A model generated the notes under the pieces. It saw only the letters and a program-made list of their open reading frames with translations, was not told where the DNA came from and did no database searches. From Ectopseudomonas oleovorans (GTDB lineage Bacteria; Pseudomonadota; Gammaproteobacteria; Pseudomonadales; Pseudomonadaceae), in NCBI RefSeq assembly GCF_003052605.1, contig NZ_QASO01000022.1, forward strand, positions 1 to 56,332: 56,332 nucleotides of DNA, in the 5' to 3' direction. A program made the translations under genes and the position numbers. This document shows, piece after piece, positions 50,789-56,332 of this stretch; the stretch's first letter is position 1, and every line of letters starts with the position of its first letter.

Positions 50789-51534
50789 GCGATCCGGCCG
50801 TCGCGGCCCAACGCCAGCAGCAACGACAGCAAGGCCTGATCGCCGGCCTGGTCACGCTGCCGTTCCGCTTCTTCGGCGTGCTGTGCGGCGCGCTGCTGCT
50901 GTGCATCCTGATCGAATGCGTCGGCATGCACTTCTTCTGGCCCGAGCAGGGCTGGCGCCACGCGCAGGGCATGCTGCACTACGAGCTGGATCAGCTTTCC
51001 ACGCATTTCACCCGCAGCGCGCTGGTGCAGGAGCCGGGGCGCACCGCGCACCGGCTGGTCGAGCAGGGCTACGACTGGCTGTTCGTGAAAAGCGGCCTGC
51101 TGGACTGGATACGCGATGCCTCGGCGCAGGCCAGCGTCGGCAGCCACCGCCCGACCAAGGATTTCCGCTATTACATCGGCTTGGTCTACGTGAACGTGGA
51201 GAGCTACCTGATAGCGGCGGCCTACACGACGCTGGTCTTCCTCGTGCGGCTGCTGGTGCTGTGCCTGACCCTGCCGCTGTTCCTGATGGCCGCCTTCGTC
51301 GGCCTCGTGGACGGCCTGGTGCGCCGGGACATCCGCCGCTTCGGCGCGGGAAGCGAGTCGGGGTTCATCTATCACCGCGCCAGGGCCAGCCTGATCCCGC
51401 TGGCCGTACTGCCGTGGGTGACTTACCTGGCACTGCCGGTCAGCGTGAACCCGCTGCTGATCCTGCTGCCCAGCGCCGCACTGCTCGGCGTGGCGGTGTG
51501 CATCGCGGCGGCGACGTTCAAGAAGTATCTGTAG
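50785..51534 (+). CDS. TIGR03747-family ICE membrane protein
   Basis: The 249-residue integral membrane protein has helices at about 20-50 (FFGVLCGALLLCILIECVGMHFFW), 140-165, 170-185 and two at the C-terminus, with conserved RTAHRLVEQGYDWLFVKSGLLDWIRDA. It is the standard gene after traD in this ICE class. Here it is also the last backbone gene before the catabolic cargo: its stop is only 75 bp from the first XylS site. Confidence 0.9.
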   Translation: MSDPAVAAQRQQQRQQGLIAGLVTLPFRFFGVLCGALLLCILIECVGMHFFWPEQGWRHAQGMLHYELDQLSTHFTRSALVQEPGRTAHRLVEQGYDWLFVKSGLLDWIRDASAQASVGSHRPTKDFRYYIGLVYVNVESYLIAAAYTTLVFLVRLLVLCLTLPLFLMAAFVGLVDGLVRRDIRRFGAGSESGFIYHRARASLIPLAVLPWVTYLALPVSVNPLLILLPSAALLGVAVCIAAATFKKYL

Positions 51535-51609
51535 GTGCGACACGTTAATTTTGGTCAGCAGTTCCTTAACGGGCTGCAGTGTCCGGTTTGATAGGGATAA
51601 GTCCAGTCT

Positions 51610-51680
51610 TGCAAGAAGCGGATACAGGAGTGCAAAAAATGGCTATCTCTAGAAAGGCCTAGCTCTTAGGCTTTATGCAA
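51610..51680 (+). promoter_or_regulatory. Pm: Pm promoter with two XylS boxes
   Basis: Two direct XylS half-boxes of the form TGCA-N6-GGNTA lie at 51610-51624 (TGCAAGAAGCGGATA) and 51631-51645 (TGCAAAAAATGGCTA), 21 bp apart. The downstream TTAGGCT element is the -10 region of the TOL Pm promoter. XylS bound to benzoate or toluate activates this promoter. Homology to TOL seems to begin shortly before 51590. xylS itself is not in the window. Confidence 0.88.
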
Positions 51681-51708
51681 CTGAAACAATAATAATGGAG
51701 GCACGAAA

Positions 51709-53064
51709 ATGAACCTGGGTCTCGACTATATTGATAGTCTCGTTGAAGAAGATGAGAATGAGGGCATCTACCGCTGCAAGCGCGAGATGTTCACCGACCC
51801 TCGGCTGTTCGATTTAGAGATGAAACACATCTTTGAGGGTAACTGGATTTATCTCGCCCACGAGAGCCAGATTCCCGAGAAGAACGACTACTACACCACG
51901 CAGATGGGCCGGCAGCCGATATTCATCACACGCAACAAAGATGGTGAGCTCAATGCCTTCATCAATGCCTGCAGTCACCGCGGCGCCACGCTCTGTCGCT
52001 TTAGGAGTGGAAACAAGGCCACCCACACCTGCTCGTTCCACGGCTGGACCTTCAGCAATTCGGGCAAGCTGCTCAAGGTCAAAGACCCCAAGGGCGCCGG
52101 CTATCCGGACAGCTTCGACTGTGACGGCTCGCACGACCTGAAGAAAGTTGCGCGCTTTGCTTCCTACCGCGGATTTCTGTTCGGCAGCCTGCGCGAGGAC
52201 GTCGCCCCATTGGAAGAATTCCTCGGCGAGTCGAGGAAGGTCATCGACATGGTCGTCGACCAATCGCCCGAAGGTCTGGAGGTGCTGCGCGGTTCCAGCA
52301 CCTATGTTTACGAAGGCAATTGGAAGGTGCAGGTCGAGAACGGGGCCGACGGCTACCACGTTAGCACTGTGCACTGGAATTACGCCGCCACCCAGCAGCA
52401 GCGCAAGCTAAGAGAAGCGGGCGATGATATTCGCGCCATGAGCGCCAGTAGCTGGGGCAAGGGTGGCGGTGGTTTCTACTCCTTTGAAAACGGCCATCAG
52501 ATGATCTGGGCGCGCTGGCCCGACCCGGCAGACCGTCCGCTGTTCGCTGATCGAGATCGCTTAGCCAGTGAGGTTGGTGAAGCCCGTGCCGACTGGATGA
52601 TCGGTATCTCCCGCAACCTCTGCCTCTACCCGAACCTCTACCTGATGGACCAGTTCGGCTCGCAGTTGCGTATCACCCGTCCGCTGTCGGTGGATAGAAC
52701 CGAAATCACCATCTACTGCATCGCGCCGAAAGGCGAGGGCGCCGAGGCGCGTGCCCGCCGCGTCCGTCAGTACGAGGATTTCTTCAATGTCAGCGGCATG
52801 GCCACCCCGGACGACCTTGAAGAATTCCGCGCTTGCCAGCAGGGCTTCGCCGGCAGGGGAATGAACGATATGTCCCGTGGGGCGACGCACTGGATCGACG
52901 GCCCCGACGAAATTGCTAGGGGGATTGATCTGCACCCGCTGATGAGTGGCCCGCGTATCGAGGACGAGGGCCTGTTCGTCATGCAGCACAAGTACTGGCA
53001 ACAGCAGATGATCAGGGCCGTCAAGGCCGAACAGGATCGGCTGATCCATGCGGAGGGCGCGTAA
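51709..53064 (+). CDS. xylX: Toluate 1,2-dioxygenase large (alpha) subunit
   Basis: The 451-residue Rieske non-haem iron oxygenase has the Rieske site CSHRGATLC ... CSFHGW (C-x-H and C-x2-H) near 87-111 and mononuclear iron ligands in [13 protein letters not shown]. The N-terminus [17 protein letters not shown] and most of the sequence are as in TOL XylX. It dihydroxylates benzoate and methylbenzoates to cis-diols. It is first in the Pm operon; GGAGG lies before the ATG. Confidence 0.97.
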   Translation: MNLGLDYIDSLVEEDENEGIYRCKREMFTDPRLFDLEMKHIFEGNWIYLAHESQIPEKNDYYTTQMGRQPIFITRNKDGELNAFINACSHRGATLCRFRSGNKATHTCSFHGWTFSNSGKLLKVKDPKGAGYPDSFDCDGSHDLKKVARFASYRGFLFGSLREDVAPLEEFLGESRKVIDMVVDQSPEGLEVLRGSSTYVYEGNWKVQVENGADGYHVSTVHWNYAATQQQRKLREAGDDIRAMSASSWGKGGGGFYSFENGHQMIWARWPDPADRPLFADRDRLASEVGEARADWMIGISRNLCLYPNLYLMDQFGSQLRITRPLSVDRTEITIYCIAPKGEGAEARARRVRQYEDFFNVSGMATPDDLEEFRACQQGFAGRGMNDMSRGATHWIDGPDEIARGIDLHPLMSGPRIEDEGLFVMQHKYWQQQMIRAVKAEQDRLIHAEGA

Positions 53065-53553
53065 ATGACTATCTCCTACGAAGCCGTGCGCGATTTCCTT
53101 TACCGCGAAGCACGCTACCTCGACGACAAGCAGTGGGATAGCTGGCTGGAAATGTACGCGCCGGACGCCACTTTCTGGATGCCGGCCTGGGACGACCGCG
53201 ACCAATTGACCGAAGACCCGCAGAGCCAGATCTCGCTGATTTGGTACGGCAATCGCGGTGGCCTAGAGGATCGGGTGTTCCGCATCAAGACCGAGCGCTC
53301 CAGTGCCACCATTCCGGACACCCGAACCAGCCACAACATCAGCAATCTGGAGTTGCTCGAGCAGTCCGACGGCTTCTGTAAGCTGCGCTACAACTGGTAC
53401 ACCTTGAATTACCGGTACAAGACGGTGGACCACTTCTTTGGCACCAACTTCTGCACCCTCGACACATGCGGCGAGAGCCCGCTGATTAAGGCCAAGAAGG
53501 TCGTGCTGAAGAACGACTACGTCCGCCAGTTCATCGATGTATACCACGTCTGA
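53065..53553 (+). CDS. xylY: Toluate 1,2-dioxygenase small (beta) subunit
   Basis: The 162-residue protein has the cystatin-like fold of ring-hydroxylating oxygenase beta subunits: VRDFLYREARYLDDKQWDSWLEMYAPDATFWMPAW ... RTSHNISNLELL. Its ATG directly follows the xylX stop. It forms the alpha3beta3 oxygenase with XylX. Confidence 0.96.
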   Translation: MTISYEAVRDFLYREARYLDDKQWDSWLEMYAPDATFWMPAWDDRDQLTEDPQSQISLIWYGNRGGLEDRVFRIKTERSSATIPDTRTSHNISNLELLEQSDGFCKLRYNWYTLNYRYKTVDHFFGTNFCTLDTCGESPLIKAKKVVLKNDYVRQFIDVYHV

Positions 53554-53562
53554 GGTGCCGCC

Positions 53563-54573
53563 ATGACACACAAGGTTGCACTGAACTTCGAAGACGGCGT
53601 CACTCGTTTCATCGATGCTAATGCTGGCGAGACTATTGCTGATGCTGCCTACCGCCAAGGCATCAATTTACCCATGGACTGCCGAGACGGTGCATGCGGC
53701 GCCTGCAAATGCTTCGCCGAGAGCGGCCGCTACGACCTCGGCGAGGAATACATCGAGGATGCGTTGAGCGAAGCCGAAGCCGAGCAGGGCTACGTGCTGA
53801 CCTGCCAGATGCGCGCCGAAAGCGACTGCGTGATTCGCGTTCCGGCCGCATCGGACGTCTGTAAGACCCAGCAGGCCAGCTATCAGGCAGCGATCAGCAA
53901 CGTGCGTCAGCTGTCCGAGAGCACCATCGCGCTGTCTATCAAAAGCGCATCGCTGAACCAGTTGGCGTTTCTGCCGGGCCAGTACGTCAATCTGCAAGTG
54001 CCGGGCAGCGACCAGACCCGCGCCTATTCCTTCAGCTCGCTGCAAAAGGATGGCGAGGTCGGCTTCCTGATCCGCAACGTGCCGGGCGGGCTGATGAGCA
54101 GCTTCCTGACCAGCCTCGCCAAGGTCGGCGATAGCGTCAGTCTGGCTGGACCGCTGGGCGCGTTCTATCTGCGCGAGATCAAGCGGCCGCTGCTGTTGCT
54201 GGCGGGTGGTACCGGCCTAGCGCCGTTCACCGCGATGCTGGAGAAGATCGCCGAGCAGGGCAGCGAGCACCCGCTCCATCTGATCTACGGCGTCACCCAT
54301 GACCACGACCTGGTCGAAATGGACAAGCTAGAGGCATTCGCCGCGCGCATTCCCAACTTCAGCTACAGCGCCTGCGTCGCCAGCCCGGACAGCGCCTATC
54401 CGCAAAAGGGCTATGTGACCCAGTACATCGAGCCCAAACACCTCAACGGCGGTGAGGTAGATGTCTACCTTTGCGGTCCGCCACCAATGGTCGAGGCGGT
54501 CAGTCAGTACATTCGCGCACAGGGCATCCAGCCGGCCAATTTCTATTATGAGAAGTTCGCCGCCAGCGCCTAG
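53563..54573 (+). CDS. xylZ: Toluate 1,2-dioxygenase reductase
   Basis: The 336-residue electron-transfer protein has an N-terminal plant-type [2Fe-2S] domain (CRDGACGACKC and a later C), an FAD domain with RAYSFSSL, and an NAD domain with GGTGLAPF and LCGPPPMVEAV. It passes electrons from NADH to the oxygenase. The order xylX-Y-Z is as in TOL. Confidence 0.96.
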   Translation: MTHKVALNFEDGVTRFIDANAGETIADAAYRQGINLPMDCRDGACGACKCFAESGRYDLGEEYIEDALSEAEAEQGYVLTCQMRAESDCVIRVPAASDVCKTQQASYQAAISNVRQLSESTIALSIKSASLNQLAFLPGQYVNLQVPGSDQTRAYSFSSLQKDGEVGFLIRNVPGGLMSSFLTSLAKVGDSVSLAGPLGAFYLREIKRPLLLLAGGTGLAPFTAMLEKIAEQGSEHPLHLIYGVTHDHDLVEMDKLEAFAARIPNFSYSACVASPDSAYPQKGYVTQYIEPKHLNGGEVDVYLCGPPPMVEAVSQYIRAQGIQPANFYYEKFAASA

Positions 54574-54688
54574 AGGCTCCTTTGGTCCGCTTACTTGGTG
54601 AGCGGGCCTGTTTTATTCGTGCAGTAGAGCCCATGTTTCCTGCGAACTTTCCCAAAATTGCATCTGGGCTACACAACCGAGGTGGTTC

Positions 54689-55465
54689 ATGAACAAACGT
54701 TTCCAGGACAAGACTGCCGTTATCACCGGCGCTGCCCAGGGCATCGGTCGCCGCGTGGCCGAACGGATGGCGGCCGAAGGCGGTCGGCTGCTGCTGGTCG
54801 ACCGTTCCGAGCTAATACATGAGCTGGCCGACGAACTGGTCGGAGTCGCTGAGGTGCTGACCCTGACCGCCGACCTTGAGCAGTTCGCCGAGTGCCAACG
54901 GGTGATGGCGGCGGCGCTCGAGCGCTTCGGTCGTCTGGACATTCTGATCAACAACGTTGGCGGCACCATTTGGGCTAAGCCATTCGAGCATTACCAGGAA
55001 CACGAGATCGAGGCCGAAGTGCGGCGTTCACTGTTCCCTACCCTATGGTGCTGCCACGCCGCGCTGCCGCTAATGCTCGAGCAGGGCAGTGGCGCCATCG
55101 TAAATGTTTCCTCCGTTGCCACGCGCGGGATCCATCGCGTGCCTTACGGCGCGGCGAAGGGTGGCGTCAACGCCCTGACCGCCTGTCTGGCCTTTGAAAC
55201 CGCCGAGCGCGGCATCCGCGTCAACGCCACCGCACCGGGTGGCACCGAGGCGCCGCCACGGCGGATTCCGCGCAATAGCGCCGAGCCGAGTGAGCAGGAG
55301 AAGGTCTGGTACCAGCAGATCGTCGACCAGTCCCTCGACAGCAGCCTTATGAAACGCTACGGAAGCATTGACGAGCAGGTCGGGGCTATTCTGTTCCTTG
55401 CTTCTGACGCCGCCTCCTACATCACCGGTATAACTCTTCCGGTGGCAGGGGGAGACCTCGGTTGA
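54689..55465 (+). CDS. xylL: 1,6-dihydroxycyclohexa-2,4-diene-1-carboxylate dehydrogenase
   Basis: The 258-residue short-chain dehydrogenase has the cofactor motif TGAAQGIGR, NNVGG, catalytic serine in NVSSVATRG and YxxxK as PYGAAKGG. It oxidises and decarboxylates the cis-diol to catechol or methylcatechol. The 115 bp from xylZ contain no gene. GAGGTGG-type ribosome-binding sequence precedes the ATG. Confidence 0.96.
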   Translation: MNKRFQDKTAVITGAAQGIGRRVAERMAAEGGRLLLVDRSELIHELADELVGVAEVLTLTADLEQFAECQRVMAAALERFGRLDILINNVGGTIWAKPFEHYQEHEIEAEVRRSLFPTLWCCHAALPLMLEQGSGAIVNVSSVATRGIHRVPYGAAKGGVNALTACLAFETAERGIRVNATAPGGTEAPPRRIPRNSAEPSEQEKVWYQQIVDQSLDSSLMKRYGSIDEQVGAILFLASDAASYITGITLPVAGGDLG

Positions 55466-55609
55466 CCCTTATGTCTGGTTAAGAAGAGAAATCGACATGC
55501 GAAGAAGCAACGTACATGAGGTCCCTGACGCTCATTTTCGGGGTTATGCCGGCATCACCCAGAGCTGTTGGGGGATACTTCCGTCATGTTTAGTGTATCT
55601 GCGATGAAT

Positions 55610-55942
55610 ATGAACAGCGCCGGCTACGAGGTGTGCGAAGTGCTAAGCGGCCAGTCATTCCGCTGTGCGGAGGGCCAGTCGGTGCTGCGCGCCATGGAAG
55701 CCCAGGGCAAGCGCTGCATACCGGTGGGCTGTCGCGGCGGCGGTTGCGGCCTTTGTAGAGTGCGGGTGCTCAGCGGAGCCTACCGGAGCGGACGCATGAG
55801 CCGCGGTCACGTGCCGGCCAAGGCTGCCGCCGAAGGCCTGGCCCTGGCCTGTCAAGTGTTTCCGCAAACCGACTTGACCATCGAGTACTTTCGCCACGTT
55901 GGCGGAAACAAACCTGACAACAGAGAAAAGGTGACGTCATGA
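55610..55942 (+). CDS. xylT: XylT-type [2Fe-2S] ferredoxin that reactivates catechol 2,3-dioxygenase
   Basis: The protein has about 110 residues. The motif [16 protein letters not shown] and a later C (ALACQVF) ligate a plant-type [2Fe-2S] cluster. XylT reduces oxidised iron in XylE when substituted catechols inactivate it. The start MNSAGYEV matches known XylT; longer in-frame starts at 55586 and 55604 exist. It overlaps xylE by 4 bp. Confidence 0.94.
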   Translation: MNSAGYEVCEVLSGQSFRCAEGQSVLRAMEAQGKRCIPVGCRGGGCGLCRVRVLSGAYRSGRMSRGHVPAKAAAEGLALACQVFPQTDLTIEYFRHVGGNKPDNREKVTS

Positions 55943-56332
55943 ACAAAGGTGTAATGCGCCCCGGCCATGTGCAGCTGCGTGTACTGGACATGAGCAAGGC
56001 CTTGGAACACTACGTCGAGTTGCTGGGCCTGATCGAGATGGACCGTGACGATCAGGGCCGTGTCTATCTCAAGGCTTGGACCGAAGTGGACAAGTTTTCC
56101 CTGGTGCTGCGTGAAGCGGATGAGCCGGGCATGGATTTCATGGGTTTCAAGGTGATCGATGATGAGTGCCTGGTCCGTCTGACCCAGGACCTGATCGACT
56201 ACGGCTGCCTGATCGAGACCATTCCCGCCGGAGAACTCAGGGGCTGCGGGCGTCGCGTGCGCTTCCAGACACCCTCCGGGCATCACTTCGAGTTGTATGC
56301 AGACAAGGAATATACTGGAAAGTGGGGTGTGA
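55939..56332 (+). CDS. xylE: Catechol 2,3-dioxygenase, N-terminal part
   Basis: The frame begins [31 protein letters not shown] and continues through [26 protein letters not shown] to the window edge; about 131 codons are present of roughly 307. This is the N-terminal vicinal-oxygen-chelate half of an extradiol ring-cleavage dioxygenase; the metal ligands lie mostly downstream. It cleaves catechol to 2-hydroxymuconic semialdehyde. The rest of the meta pathway should follow. Confidence 0.96.
   Translation, partial: MNKGVMRPGHVQLRVLDMSKALEHYVELLGLIEMDRDDQGRVYLKAWTEVDKFSLVLREADEPGMDFMGFKVIDDECLVRLTQDLIDYGCLIETIPAGELRGCGRRVRFQTPSGHHFELYADKEYTGKWGV

Noticed and set aside
55466..55609. Extra gene between xylL and xylT
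   Set aside because: Only short frames without protein features; xylL-xylT adjacency is as in TOL.

Overview
The window is a GC-rich proteobacterial sequence, most likely Pseudomonas, and nearly all of it belongs to an integrative and conjugative element (ICE) of the ICEclc / PAGI-2 / PFGI-1 class. Support for this is a run of family-specific genes: alpA-parA-shi-parB, DUF2857, STY4528- and STY4534-type replication proteins, TIGR03761, DUF3158, ssb, topB, DUF3275, TIGR03748 (PilL), TIGR03759, TIGR03765, TraD and TIGR03747. The integrase, relaxase and remaining type IV secretion genes are not present and would lie to the right. The species cannot be fixed from the sequence alone.

Layout. (1) 1-3.9 kb: the 3' end of an IS66-type transposase, then two 67-bp direct repeats (387-453 and 3631-3697). 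Each repeat is a terminator hairpin plus a degenerate tRNA-Gly 3' end, which looks like an ICE attachment site. Between them lies an AT-richer two-gene module: an AAA/TOPRIM (OLD-like) ATPase followed by a cytosine-C5 DNA methyltransferase. (2) 3.9-17.2 kb: a LysR regulator, then a TetR-controlled efflux operon (membrane fusion protein, double-NBD ABC ATPase, two ABC-2 permeases, outer-membrane factor). It continues into DUF2892, a beta-CASP metallo-hydrolase, a LOG-family protein, an LpxR-like outer membrane protein and a cytochrome c'. (3) 17.3-25 kb: a LysR pseudogene, a TciR-like LysR, a BisR-like protein and the alpA operon. parA in that operon has lost an internal segment. (4) 25-41 kb: DNA-processing and accessory backbone genes. 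Three intergenic regions share one palindrome, and most genes from 31 kb on carry their own structured leader. (5) 41.1-45.3 kb: an inserted class-2 OLD nuclease / UvrD-helicase pair (Gabija-like defence); the nuclease gene is frameshifted. (6) 45.6-51.5 kb: conjugation genes, pilL to TIGR03747. (7) 51.6-56.3 kb: TOL-type meta-pathway cargo, the XylS-dependent Pm promoter followed by xylXYZLTE (xylE runs off the window).

How the parts work together. By analogy with ICEclc, the LysR at 18.2 kb (TciR) would activate bisR, BisR would activate the alpA promoter, and products of the alpA operon would switch on transfer. The 23-30 kb genes replicate and process ICE DNA, and the 45-51 kb genes build the conjugation apparatus. 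The cargo gives solute efflux, phage defence (two separate nuclease-type modules) and growth on benzoate/toluates.

Sequence signals worth checking beyond gene calls are: the shared 17-23-bp palindrome, a candidate replication origin inside the STY4528-type gene, three copies of a covarying three-hairpin RNA, about ten nested-hairpin leaders, the attachment-site repeats around the methylase module, and the exact ICE/Pm junction.
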